Shown here: positions 26,095 through 34,143 of the stretch, piece after piece
How positions within the stretch are numbered: the first letter of the stretch is position 1
Layout: each line of letters starts with the position of its first letter
Virus record (IMG/VR): IMGVR_UViG_3300020185_000088
Span: 1-44,544 of that record
Direction: 5' to 3' (one strand)
DNA from: a virus
DNA length: 44,544 nucleotides
Notes under the pieces: model-generated
The model's database searches: none
What the model saw: the letters and a program-made list of their open reading frames with translations, nothing else
Told to the model about the DNA's origin: nothing
Made by a program: the position numbers and the translations under genes

Positions 26095-27485
26095 GTTTTT
26101 TTAGTGTCCATACCTGTTAGTAATACTGCCACCTTTTCACTATAATTACTTTCCATTTTTGATAATAGTTTACTTTCTTTTGAACATTCTAAATTACATG
26201 TTCCCACTTTAGTCGCATTATCTATATGAATAGAAACTCCTGTAATTAAGTAATAATCATCAAAGTCAATTCCCTTGTTTGTACCTATTTTAACTTGACC
26301 TTTTGGTAAATCTAATTGTATTTTTTTACCAGCCCTTATCTTAGTAGTAAAGGGTACGACAACCTCTATTCTATTTTGATTTAAGATTTCTAGTAATGCA
26401 TGTCTTTCTAATTTACTATTATCAGTATGTTTAACACCCATAAAAACTTCCTCATCATCAATCTTATCTTTGTTATCAAACATATGAGTTGTGGTATACT
26501 CATGAAGTATGGTAGTAGGTTGTTCTAACTTATGTGGTTTAGGAAATGTAGTATCTTTTGTTATGAGAGATGTTAGTGGACTTTCTTTTGCAAGAATACT
26601 ATTACCATCTCTAACATCTTGTCTCCTTTGAATAGTATCTTCAATATCATATTCTTTAACACTTTCTAGTTTTCTAATAGGGTCATATATTTTTAATAGT
26701 GAAGCGTATGCACCAGTCGACAATCCACGAAGAGTATCAAACTCTTGTGGTTTATTTGAACTTAGTATAACTAAATTACGTTCTTCTGCAGATACTTCAC
26801 TAAATGCATTGTATGGAACATGGTGAAAAACTTCTTCTTCTATATCAACTAACATTTTGTCCATAGATTTAAACTGATACTGTCCTTTCATGTCTTGATA
26901 CAAAAACATTGAGTTTTTATAAGACGTTTCGTCAATTGGATTACTATTGTTTACTAACCAATCTAATGTTTTATTAACAGACCAATTTGGTACAACGAAT
27001 TGATGATTGTCACCTTGTGTTTCTTCAAATTCAGTAAATAGTGGTATAAAATTAGGGTCTCCACTAAGTTCTTCAAAAAGACCTTCAATCATATCTGTAT
27101 GAGAACCCCTAAGAGCTTGACTTATTCTTTCTTCTTTACTTCTGTACATTAATGGGTCACAAAAGTGCATAGTGTATATCTGAACTAAATCTCCCTCTCT
27201 TATAAGGTTAGAAATTTTATATAATCTAAAGGTTCTGTTTACAGGATTTCCACCCTCTAGCATTTCACAATTAATAGTTATATTCTCTTGACCAGTCAAT
27301 AGTAAGTTATTGATTAGATTTCTTGCATCAACAACAACAACATTTCCAGTAAGATGTTTACTGAATATACTTTCATATATTGAAATTGAATTTACTAGAT
27401 TTACTATATTAACAGAGTCGGTTTCTTGGTCTCCATATTGAATGGTGACTTCTCTTACTACAACTTTTCCTAATTGATTGTCCAT
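26091..27485 (-). CDS. Baseplate hub protein, gp27-like (tentative)
   Basis: The 464-residue protein lies between gp53 and gp5. An early stretch (VNLVNSISIYESIFSKHLTG, then NVVVVDARNLINNLL) fits the first strand-helix of gp27-type hub domains. A later segment (NWSVNKTLDWLVNNSNP) and a C-terminal VPFTTKIRAGKKIQLDLPKG are typical of hub proteins that form the ring under the tail tube. T4 gp27 is 391 residues and is the partner of gp5. The overlap with gp5 supports joint production. Assignment is from pattern and context, because direct identity to T4 gp27 is not obvious. Confidence 0.6.
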   Translation of the reverse strand: MDNQLGKVVVREVTIQYGDQETDSVNIVNLVNSISIYESIFSKHLTGNVVVVDARNLINNLLLTGQENITINCEMLEGGNPVNRTFRLYKISNLIREGDLVQIYTMHFCDPLMYRSKEERISQALRGSHTDMIEGLFEELSGDPNFIPLFTEFEETQGDNHQFVVPNWSVNKTLDWLVNNSNPIDETSYKNSMFLYQDMKGQYQFKSMDKMLVDIEEEVFHHVPYNAFSEVSAEERNLVILSSNKPQEFDTLRGLSTGAYASLLKIYDPIRKLESVKEYDIEDTIQRRQDVRDGNSILAKESPLTSLITKDTTFPKPHKLEQPTTILHEYTTTHMFDNKDKIDDEEVFMGVKHTDNSKLERHALLEILNQNRIEVVVPFTTKIRAGKKIQLDLPKGQVKIGTNKGIDFDDYYLITGVSIHIDNATKVGTCNLECSKESKLLSKMESNYSEKVAVLLTGMDTKKT

Positions 27486-27486
27486 A

Positions 27487-28224
27487 CTATTTGGACATTA
27501 AGGTTTCAAACTCTCGTAAAACTATATTCATATAAGATGGTTTCACTATTTTTATTCGCCTTTTGTTTTCATTTTTATTGTATTCGTTTTGCCATAAAGA
27601 GACACTAGTATAACCAGCTGTAGGAACATTGGTTTTAACTCCATCAACATTTTCGTAATGTACTATAACATCTCTAGGTTCTATGATACTTACTATCTCA
27701 GAAGATTTATTTAAACCGACTAAAGTTTCCCCCTGTTCCCATAGTCCCCTTTCCACTCTAACTCTTTTATTTAGAGGGTCTACTTCTAAGATATGTCCAG
27801 TCCCTTTTGCAGTAGTGACCTTCTCTCCTAACAAATATTTTCTAGTGTTCAGTAAGTTTCCTTGACTGTCATAGTTAGGGTATTGTACAACATCAACAGA
27901 AGTTGCAAAAGTTAAGTATTGACCAGTATACTTAGAATCTATATGTGTTTCAAATGTTTCTGAACTCATATACCAGTCATAGTAATTTTCCATGTCATTG
28001 ACTAAAAAGAAAATCCAATGTAAATCGCTGTCACCATATATCTTAGATGCAGCTACATCAGGTCGTTCACCTTCGTCTAATTCGTAGTATTCATAGTCAA
28101 CAACTTTATCAAGACTGAAAGATGATATTCTAGCCTTTCTGAAGAAATCTTTTATTGTGACAACTTTACCGTTAGATAAAGTATACTGTATTTCGGGAAA
28201 ATTTTTATATAGTTCGTTTGCCAT
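27487..28224 (-). CDS. 53: Baseplate wedge protein gp53
   Basis: The 245-residue protein carries the gp53 signature YYELDEGERPDVAASKIYGD, followed by SDLHWIFFLVNDMENYYDWY at about residues 45-84. The C-terminal end (KRRIKIVKPSYMNIVLREFE) is also typical. T4 gp53 is 196 residues. The extra length here is a middle domain with a small beta barrel (LLGEKVTTAKGTGHILEVDP). gp53 clamps gp6, gp25 and gp7 and joins neighbouring wedges around the hub. The stop is one base before the ATG of the gp27-like gene. Confidence 0.85.
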   Translation of the reverse strand: MANELYKNFPEIQYTLSNGKVVTIKDFFRKARISSFSLDKVVDYEYYELDEGERPDVAASKIYGDSDLHWIFFLVNDMENYYDWYMSSETFETHIDSKYTGQYLTFATSVDVVQYPNYDSQGNLLNTRKYLLGEKVTTAKGTGHILEVDPLNKRVRVERGLWEQGETLVGLNKSSEIVSIIEPRDVIVHYENVDGVKTNVPTAGYTSVSLWQNEYNKNENKRRIKIVKPSYMNIVLREFETLMSK

Positions 28225-28229
28225 GGTTA

Positions 28230-29420
28230 TTATCCAGCCCCAAAAGGTCTTTGGTAAGTTATTTTACCATCTTTAAATTTAGTTCCATCAGGAGCTGTGT
28301 AATCGCCAGGGTCGGAGTATGTTGGAATCACTGTTCCTATATTAGATTTTGCATTATTAACCTCGTTAGTTGATGCGGCATCTCTTATCTCTCTAGCACT
28401 TGGAGATTTTTTAAGGTCTACTTTTTTACTACTTGCACTAATACCCTGATAATTTTCTTGTGTCATTAAGACATTCTCTACAAATGAAAGTGACATATCT
28501 ACAACCAAAGGCATACCATCAGAAAAGGTTTCTAGTTTATTACCACCATTGTATTGAACTGATACATTAGTTATGAATGAAGGTAAAAATCCATCAATCT
28601 TCTTTGCAATTGCACCATGCCACTTTATCTTTACATTATTGGGTAAGTTAAAGTAGTTTTCACTAAATTTTTCTGATTCTTTACCGATTCCTTGAGCCAT
28701 TTGAAATGTATCTGGCAACATTGCAGTCTTAAATGCCCATATAATGTTATTAATTTCTTCTGTCTCTTCTTGACTATTTGGTCTAAATTGAAATGCCATA
28801 TCAAAAGTTCTAAACTGAATACCTTCAAACATAACTTCTTTTTGTGGATTAAATGTTCTATCGTCCCTAAAATTACTTGTACCCAATGCAATGCTATTAC
28901 CTAATTTCGTAAACATCTCTCTTATTTCAGCACTAACACCACCATCCATATCTAAAATATTAAGTCCACCACTTAATATATCTCTCTGCACGTTTCCAAA
29001 ATCAACATTATTATAAGAAATGGAAGGTGCGTCATTCTTTACATTTGGAGCATATAGATAAATCTCTGTGAGTGAAGTTGATAATGCACTTGGTGAACCT
29101 TCTCTTTTTTTTCTTGGTTCAATTGTAAAGTGAATATAATTGTCTACAGGATTATCCCTTGGATAAACTAATTCAGTTGCTGGAAGTGAAGGATTTATTT
29201 TAGCTTCATAGTTGGGTATCATATTTAACCCAACATTTTTACTTTTTAGAGCTTTTGCTCTTTCCTGAAGTCTTCGTCTTTCAATTTCAACATCTTGTTC
29301 TTGTGTAGATACATTTGTTTGATATCCTGTACCAAATATTTTACTCGATATACCTTTAACTGACTTAAGTGCTGTAGTTGCCTGATTGAGTTTTGATAGA
29401 AATTTGTTTACTGATGCCAT
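28230..29420 (-). CDS. 48: Baseplate-tail tube cap gp48
   Basis: The 396-residue protein has a conserved core at about residues 195-245 (EVMFEGIQFRTFDMAFQFRP, then ETEEINNIIWAFKTAMLPD). This is the tail-tube-like fold of gp48 that caps the hub and begins tube growth with gp54. T4 gp48 is 364 residues. The N-terminus is basic and helical. Near its middle is IYLYAPNVKNDAPSISYNNV. It is the first gene of the minus-strand baseplate run, behind a CATAAATA late-promoter variant and a weak AGG, and faces gp4 on the other strand. Confidence 0.82.
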   Translation of the reverse strand: MASVNKFLSKLNQATTALKSVKGISSKIFGTGYQTNVSTQEQDVEIERRRLQERAKALKSKNVGLNMIPNYEAKINPSLPATELVYPRDNPVDNYIHFTIEPRKKREGSPSALSTSLTEIYLYAPNVKNDAPSISYNNVDFGNVQRDILSGGLNILDMDGGVSAEIREMFTKLGNSIALGTSNFRDDRTFNPQKEVMFEGIQFRTFDMAFQFRPNSQEETEEINNIIWAFKTAMLPDTFQMAQGIGKESEKFSENYFNLPNNVKIKWHGAIAKKIDGFLPSFITNVSVQYNGGNKLETFSDGMPLVVDMSLSFVENVLMTQENYQGISASSKKVDLKKSPSAREIRDAASTNEVNNAKSNIGTVIPTYSDPGDYTAPDGTKFKDGKITYQRPFGAG

Positions 29421-29421
29421 G

Positions 29422-29429
29422 TATAAATA
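29422..29429 (+). promoter_or_regulatory. Late promoter TATAAATA for the plus-strand block
   Basis: The octamer starts two bases outside the gp48 start codon (29418-29420) and reads away from it. Predicted transcription start is near 29435, giving gp4 a leader of about 23 bases without a Shine-Dalgarno sequence. Confidence 0.78.
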
Positions 29430-29452
29430 CCTGTATATAACTTATTCATATC

Positions 29453-29460
29453 TATTTATG
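29453..29460 (-). promoter_or_regulatory. Late promoter variant CATAAATA for gp48
   Basis: The minus strand reads CATAAATAG, one mismatch from the T4 octamer. It overlaps the start codon of gp4 (29458-29460) and lies 32 bases upstream of the gp48 ATG. With the TATAAATA at 29422-29429 it forms a compact divergent pair. Confidence 0.62.
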
Positions 29461-29889
29461 TCGTACAGCGGAAGGTTTAAACCAAAGAACTATAAAAAAT
29501 ACAAAGGAGACCCTACAAAGATAATATACAGGTCTCTATGGGAAAGAAGATTCATGGTCTATTGTGATACTAATACTAATATCATAGAGTGGGGTAGTGA
29601 GGAAGTTATCATTCCATACAAGTCTCCTTTAGACAAAAGAGTACATAGATACTTTCCTGACTTCTACATAAAGTTTGTTAATGATAAGGGTCAATCTATA
29701 AGAGAGATTATAGAAGTTAAACCTAAGAAACAACTTAAACCCCCAAAGGAACCTAAACGACAAACCAAACGATACCTCAATGAGATTGCAACCTATGCTG
29801 TCAATCAAGCAAAGTTTAAAGCTGCAGAAGAGTATTGTAAAGATAGACGATTGAATTTTAGAATATTAACTGAAGACCACTTAACATGA
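29458..29889 (+). CDS. 4: Head completion protein gp4
   Basis: I start at ATG 29458-29460 (MSYSGRFKPKNYKKYKGDPT, 143 residues) because it aligns with the N-terminus of T4 gp4 (150 residues). In-frame ATGs upstream would run through the promoter. Matching parts are IIYRSLWERRFMVYCD, then RYFPDFYIKF, then EIIEVKPKKQLKPP, and finally a C-terminal LNFRILTEDHL. The D-x(n)-E-V-K arrangement recalls a PD-(D/E)XK nuclease fold. In T4 the protein (gp4, also called gp50) finishes DNA-filled heads before tails join. There is no Shine-Dalgarno. Confidence 0.9.
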   Translation: MSYSGRFKPKNYKKYKGDPTKIIYRSLWERRFMVYCDTNTNIIEWGSEEVIIPYKSPLDKRVHRYFPDFYIKFVNDKGQSIREIIEVKPKKQLKPPKEPKRQTKRYLNEIATYAVNQAKFKAAEEYCKDRRLNFRILTEDHLT

Positions 29890-30464
29890 AGACATTATAC
29901 ATATTTGATTTAGACGGAGTCTTAATCGACTCAAAAGAAAATATGGAGAGGTCATTCAACTCTCTTAACACTGGTAGAGATTTTAAAGATTACTTCAAGT
30001 TAATAGGTAAACCATTCAAAGATATACTAACTGAAATGGGTATACTTACTGACCAAGATGAGTTAATGATAAAATATAACGAGTTCTCATCAAAGAATAG
30101 TAAGTTGATTAAGTTTTATGACGGTGTAGAAGAACATTTACAACACCTTAAGTCACAAGGAAAGAAACTTGCAGTCGTCACATCTAAACACAAAGATAGA
30201 ACACATGACATTCTGTCTAAACTAGATGTTGAGTTTGACTTCGTATGTTGTCCTACTGAAGGACTAAGAGGTAAACCCTCACCCGACCAATTATTATTTA
30301 CTCTTGCACATTGTAATACTAATCCTAAAGATGCAGTCTATGTTGGAGACATGATAGTAGACAAAGAATGTGCAGATTTATCAGGCGTAGATTTCATACA
30401 TGCAGAATATGGATACGGTGAGGTAGAATGCTGGAACAAAGCAAAATCAATACAGTCGGTTTAA
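29886..30464 (+). CDS. HAD-superfamily phosphatase
   Basis: The 192-residue protein has all four HAD motifs: FDLDG with nucleophile Asp8 and Asp10; VVTS with Ser100; Lys130 followed by Pro131; and VGDMIVD with Asp155 and Asp159. A helical insert of about 75 residues between motifs I and II is a C1-type cap, as in phosphoglycolate phosphatase-like enzymes. KdsC, the Kdo-8-phosphate phosphatase, has no cap, so simple KdsC identity is not supported. It overlaps gp4 by ATGA and the next gene by 37 bases. Dephosphorylation of a sugar or nucleotide-sugar precursor for KdsB is the natural guess. The substrate is unknown. Confidence 0.82.
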   Translation: MKTLYIFDLDGVLIDSKENMERSFNSLNTGRDFKDYFKLIGKPFKDILTEMGILTDQDELMIKYNEFSSKNSKLIKFYDGVEEHLQHLKSQGKKLAVVTSKHKDRTHDILSKLDVEFDFVCCPTEGLRGKPSPDQLLFTLAHCNTNPKDAVYVGDMIVDKECADLSGVDFIHAEYGYGEVECWNKAKSIQSV

Positions 30465-31138
30465 TACCAGCCCGTTGGGGTTCAATTAGATTCGAGGGTA
30501 AACCCCTTGCAATGATTAATGGACAAACAATGATACAAAGGGTTTATGACCGTGCAACACTGTCAAAGAGACTGGACAAAATCTATGTGGTCACTGATAA
30601 TAATAGAATTGAAACCTATTGTAATGACAATGACCTGAATGTAATCAGGATTGATAATGTTGTTCCTACTGGTACTGACCGAATTGCACTTACACTTGAT
30701 ACACTACATGCAGACATATATGTTAACATTCAAGGTGACGAACCCCTGATTGACCCTGACGCAATTGATAAAGTAATAGAGTCTTACACACTAGGTAGTG
30801 TATCAAATGCATATGTTAAAATAGAACAAGATTATAAAAACAGTGATATCAATGTTGTTAAAGTTGCATTCAATAAAGATAACTATGCAACTCATTTTTC
30901 TAGACTACCTATTTCACCTTATCAACAAATGGGATTGTATGCATTCAGTAGAGACATGTTATCAATGTTCTCAACACTTACTAGAGGTGAGTTTGAAAAA
31001 AGAGAGAATGTAGAAATGTTTAGATACATAGAGAATGGATATAAAGTTAAAATGGTAGAGGTTAATGATATCGGATTATCTGTAGACACACCTAACGATA
31101 TAAAACTAGTAGAGGGATATTTAAATGGAAGAGATTAA
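30428..31138 (+). CDS. kdsB: CMP-Kdo synthetase family (3-deoxy-manno-octulosonate cytidylyltransferase)
   Basis: KdsB couples CTP to Kdo, giving the CMP-Kdo used to build the lipopolysaccharide inner core. Motifs of the 236-residue protein in order are IPARWGSIRFEGKPL (13-27), TGTDR (81-85), NIQGDEPLI (100-108), FSRLPI (157-162), MGLYAFSRDML and VDTPNDI (219-225), all in KdsB order. Cellular enzymes are about 245-255 residues. The first ATG, with GAGGTAG before it, is required because IPAR lies at residue 13, so a 37-base overlap with the phosphatase gene is real. Cytidylyltransferases for related 3-deoxy sugars are the main alternative. It is an acquired metabolic gene among tail genes. Confidence 0.85.
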   Translation: MLEQSKINTVGLIPARWGSIRFEGKPLAMINGQTMIQRVYDRATLSKRLDKIYVVTDNNRIETYCNDNDLNVIRIDNVVPTGTDRIALTLDTLHADIYVNIQGDEPLIDPDAIDKVIESYTLGSVSNAYVKIEQDYKNSDINVVKVAFNKDNYATHFSRLPISPYQQMGLYAFSRDMLSMFSTLTRGEFEKRENVEMFRYIENGYKVKMVEVNDIGLSVDTPNDIKLVEGYLNGRD

Positions 31139-31751
31139 GCACTTAAACACCCAAAATGATATAGACGAGCTTAGAATAATATTTGATGGGTTAGTGGTCA
31201 AACCCAAATTAGTCACATTGGGTGAAGCACTAGAAAACGATTGGGAACCTAGACCTGAAGACCATATAAGACTAGCAAAACATTTACTAGAAAACAAAGA
31301 ACTAGAACCAGTTGTTGCAGAAAACTTCAGAGAGAAAATGGATATCTATGAATACAACGAAAACTTTCATGCAACAAAACTTATATGGTTAATCAATGAG
31401 ATTAAAACTAAAGGATTGTATTCGGTTCCTCAAGCCTATATGAATAATAACAAATGGGTTGTTCACCCTGGCACCCATAGAGTTCATGCACTTATACATT
31501 TAAATAAGTTAGACCAAGAGTTTGTTCTATGGGACAAAGAATCTACTTCAAACGAAACACTTGATTTTGATACTTGGTTAGGTTTGTATTCTAAGAGTGG
31601 TAATAATATGTTTGCAGTTATTACACCTAACATGATTGAGATGCATGTTTCGGAAGACCGACCTGAAATGTATGCGAACAGTATTAAGGTTATGCAAACT
31701 ATAAAAGAAGTTAAATTTACAGAAGAATCTCTACTAAATTATTCCTTTTAA
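31125..31751 (+). CDS. Unknown protein with ParB-like HPGTHR motif
   Basis: I do not recognise this 208-residue protein. The one notable motif is VVHPGTHRVHALIHLNKL near residues 112-129, which resembles the catalytic G-x-H/S-R turn of ParB/sulfiredoxin-like domains. The rest is mixed helix and strand, with no membrane segment. It overlaps kdsB by 14 bases and has AGAGGG before the ATG, so it seems to be the third gene of the phosphatase-KdsB set. It precedes a late promoter that starts the next gene. A link with sugar metabolism is suggested only by position. Confidence 0.65.
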   Translation: MEEIKHLNTQNDIDELRIIFDGLVVKPKLVTLGEALENDWEPRPEDHIRLAKHLLENKELEPVVAENFREKMDIYEYNENFHATKLIWLINEIKTKGLYSVPQAYMNNNKWVVHPGTHRVHALIHLNKLDQEFVLWDKESTSNETLDFDTWLGLYSKSGNNMFAVITPNMIEMHVSEDRPEMYANSIKVMQTIKEVKFTEESLLNYSF

Positions 31752-31752
31752 C

Positions 31753-31760
31753 TATAAATA
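31753..31760 (+). promoter_or_regulatory. T4-type late promoter TATAAATA abutting a start codon
   Basis: The plus strand reads TATAAATAGTAATATG, with five bases between octamer and ATG (31766-31768). This is the same spacing as at gp25 and the 808-1551 gene but on the opposite strand. It lies in the 14-base gap after the preceding stop (31749-31751), and no Shine-Dalgarno is present. Confidence 0.82.
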
Positions 31761-31765
31761 GTAAT

Positions 31766-32365
31766 ATGATTAATCTTGTCACACGTCTTAGTGCAATGAC
31801 TCCTGTTGAGTTAAAACGACAATCGCAAGAATCTTTAAACTGGTTTAGAGGTGCGATAGGGTCTATGAAAATAAGTTCTAGAGTAAGAGAAGAATACTCT
31901 GAAAATTATATTGATAAAGATAGACCAATCATAGGAGGAATGTTTATGTTCTCATACATTGCAAAATGGAGAGATGTACTACCTTACTATGATAGATTTC
32001 CATTAGTCATACCATTTAGATTTACAACAGATGGTTTTTATGGATTGAATTTACATTACATTCACCCATTAAGAAGAGTAGAATTGTTAACAGAATTATT
32101 AAGATATACTAGAGACTTTGACGGTCAAGATGAAATGGATACAAGGATACAAATGAGTTATGATTTGATTCGTAAATCTTCTAAGTTAAAATGGGCAAGG
32201 CCTTGTATTAAAAGATATCTTACATCTGAAATACAAGGACAAATTAAAGAAGTACCATATAGTGATTGGGATATTGTAAGTTTACTACCAGCTTATAAGT
32301 TTACTAACAGTACAAATGCACATACAGTTTACAAAGATAGTAGGATAAAAGTAGAGAGTTATTAA
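31766..32365 (+). CDS. Conserved tail-cluster protein of unknown function
   Basis: The 199-residue protein has a highly patterned core at residues about 58-105 (MFMFSYIAKWRDVLPYYDRF, then PLVIPFRF and GFYGLNLHYIHPLRR). I recognise this type from other large phages, without a firm function. It is basic and rich in aromatic residues. The ATG has no Shine-Dalgarno and directly follows a late promoter, so it is probably translated from a leaderless late mRNA. Its stop overlaps the gp54 start (TAATG), so the two are co-translated. A tail assembly, DNA end-binding or packaging role is possible. None can be shown here. Confidence 0.7.
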   Translation: MINLVTRLSAMTPVELKRQSQESLNWFRGAIGSMKISSRVREEYSENYIDKDRPIIGGMFMFSYIAKWRDVLPYYDRFPLVIPFRFTTDGFYGLNLHYIHPLRRVELLTELLRYTRDFDGQDEMDTRIQMSYDLIRKSSKLKWARPCIKRYLTSEIQGQIKEVPYSDWDIVSLLPAYKFTNSTNAHTVYKDSRIKVESY

Positions 32366-33423
32366 TGGAAATAAAAAAATATAAAATACCAAGTATCAAA
32401 GATGTTCAACCAAAGATAGATGTTGAAGCATTACAAGAAGGACTAAGAAGTGATGCAGCTAATGCTGAAGCAAAAAGAATAAGTTCAAGACCAAGTTTTT
32501 CTATAGACAAGTTAATGGCAAACTTATCTACTCCTGCAATGACAAACCAGTTCAGAGTAAACTTCTTTGGGCCTACTTTATATAAAACTAGAAATACTAG
32601 AACTAACCAAAGACGAATATTTGAAGAGTTTGAAGACGCAGACGGCAATGAAAATGTCACTACAGCAGGTGGTAATAACTCAAGTGCTGTAAGTCTTTCA
32701 CTAGAAGGTGTGAGATGTAGAAATGCTTCTTTACCTTCAAGGACAATAGAAACTGAAGGATATTCTCCAGTAGGAAAAACTAAAATAGTTCCAACAGGTG
32801 TTGTCAATGATATGCATGAAATGGAAATATCATTCTATTGTGATACAGATTTTGTAGACAGAAAGATATTACAAGCATGGATGGATTATATTGTATCTAC
32901 TGATACTGCACCTTTAACTGACGGTGAATATGACTCAGTATCGCACGAAAGAAATAAACTTCCAGTATTCCAATATCCTATTTCATACCATGGAAGTGTT
33001 GAAATTGAACATTTAAGAAGAGACGGAAGAATGGGTGAAGGAACAACAACAGTTAAGAATACATTACATAATGCATTTCCAAAAGCAATTGCAGTACAAA
33101 CTCTATCAATGGATAGTTCTGATATGTTATTATTTTCAGTCACCATGGCATTTCAACATTTTACTACAGAATATAAAGATGCAAAATTAGTTGCAGACTT
33201 ATCAGACTTACATAGTGTGTACAACGGTAATAATAAAGTTAATCCTAGTGGTCTAAATAGTGGTAGAAGAAGATTTGATGGTATTTTAGAAGGTCTAGGA
33301 CTTGCAGCCCAGTTTGGTGACGATAGGGCAGAAAAATACCTTAAGAGATTTAATAAATATGATTCACAAGTAAACAGACTAAAAGACTCATTAAGAGATT
33401 TTAGTAGTTTATTTGGTGGTTAA
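32365..33423 (+). CDS. 54: Baseplate-tail tube initiator gp54
   Basis: The 352-residue protein shows the gp54 and tail-tube pattern. The core begins MTNQFRVNFFGP near residue 62, followed by VRCRNASLPSRTIETEGYSP and MHEMEISFYCDTDFVDRKIL. Then comes KAIAVQTLSMDSSDMLLFSV and a strand (TMAFQHFTTEY). T4 gp54 is 320 residues and, with gp48, starts polymerisation of the gp19 tube. The N-terminal 60 residues and C-terminal basic helix are additions. It is translationally coupled to the gene upstream. Confidence 0.8.
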   Translation: MEIKKYKIPSIKDVQPKIDVEALQEGLRSDAANAEAKRISSRPSFSIDKLMANLSTPAMTNQFRVNFFGPTLYKTRNTRTNQRRIFEEFEDADGNENVTTAGGNNSSAVSLSLEGVRCRNASLPSRTIETEGYSPVGKTKIVPTGVVNDMHEMEISFYCDTDFVDRKILQAWMDYIVSTDTAPLTDGEYDSVSHERNKLPVFQYPISYHGSVEIEHLRRDGRMGEGTTTVKNTLHNAFPKAIAVQTLSMDSSDMLLFSVTMAFQHFTTEYKDAKLVADLSDLHSVYNGNNKVNPSGLNSGRRRFDGILEGLGLAAQFGDDRAEKYLKRFNKYDSQVNRLKDSLRDFSSLFGG

Positions 33424-33441
33424 TAAAATATGGAGTAAATT

Positions 33442-34143
33442 ATGGGATTACCAATCCAAGCTGCACCAACATATGTGTGCAATTTAAGTGATGGAAGAGA
33501 AGTTAAGTATAGACCTTTCTTAGTTAAAGAACAGAAGTATCTTTTGATTGCAAAAGAGAGTGAAGACGGTAAAGAAATTGCAGAAGCACTCACTCAATTG
33601 ATTGAAAGTGTGACTTTTGGTAAGATTGATGCAAATAAACTTTCTTTATTTGATTTAGAGTACTTGTTTTTACAAATTAGAACTAAATCTGTAGGTGAAA
33701 CTACTAAAGTTAAGTTTTTATGTGGAGAAGAAGACTGTACAGGTAGTGGAAGTGCAGAAATTAACTTAAATGAAGTTAAACTTACTGAAAATCCACTAGA
33801 TTCTAAACTTATGTTAACAGATAACTTAGGTTTAGTGTTAAAATACCCTACAGTTGGAGAATTATCCATAGTAGAAGGCATAGAAGACACTGATGACCGT
33901 CTAATTGCAACAGTTATGTATGGTATAGAAACTATATTTGACGAAAATGAAGTTTATGAGTGTAAAGATGTACAAAGTTCTGACTTAAAAGAGTTTGTAG
34001 AGTCCCTTACACTAGAACAGTTAGAAAAAGTAAATGAGTATTTCATACAAACACCTTCATTGAAGGAAAATATTGAGTATACTTGTGAGTTATGTGGTAC
34101 TAAACAAGAAAAAGTACTACAAGGACTTAACTCTTTTTTTTAA
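33442..34143 (+). CDS. 26: Baseplate hub assembly protein gp26 (T4_baseplate family), zero-frame product
   Basis: The 233-residue product has the signature VKYRPFLVKEQKYLLIAKES at residues 21-40, then LSLFDLEYLFLQIRTKSVGE, both typical of the T4 gp26 family (203-243 residues). Four cysteines (94, 99, 215, 218) could bind zinc. GGAGT is well placed before the ATG. The frame ends TTT TTT TAA inside a run of eight T. A -1 slip there would fuse it to the open frame that follows (34140-34328). In T4, gp26 takes part in hub assembly together with gp51 and gp28. Confidence 0.85.
   Translation: MGLPIQAAPTYVCNLSDGREVKYRPFLVKEQKYLLIAKESEDGKEIAEALTQLIESVTFGKIDANKLSLFDLEYLFLQIRTKSVGETTKVKFLCGEEDCTGSGSAEINLNEVKLTENPLDSKLMLTDNLGLVLKYPTVGELSIVEGIEDTDDRLIATVMYGIETIFDENEVYECKDVQSSDLKEFVESLTLEQLEKVNEYFIQTPSLKENIEYTCELCGTKQEKVLQGLNSFF

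Noticed and set aside
27478-27492. CCAAATAGTATGG at the start of the gp27-like gene, resembling the promoter-ATG composite
   Set aside because: The octamer has mismatches at key positions and the spacing is three bases. The gene is one base from the gp53 stop and can be translated by coupling.
29386-29458. Upstream in-frame ATG (29386) as the start of gp4
   Set aside because: It would place the divergent promoter inside gp4 and overlap gp48. The residues added have no match to T4 gp4, while MSYSGRFKPKN aligns with its N-terminus.
29886-30464. KdsC (Kdo-8-phosphate phosphatase) as the identity of the HAD enzyme
   Set aside because: KdsC lacks a cap domain, whereas this protein has about 75 helical residues between motifs I and II. 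Only a general sugar-phosphate phosphatase call is justified.
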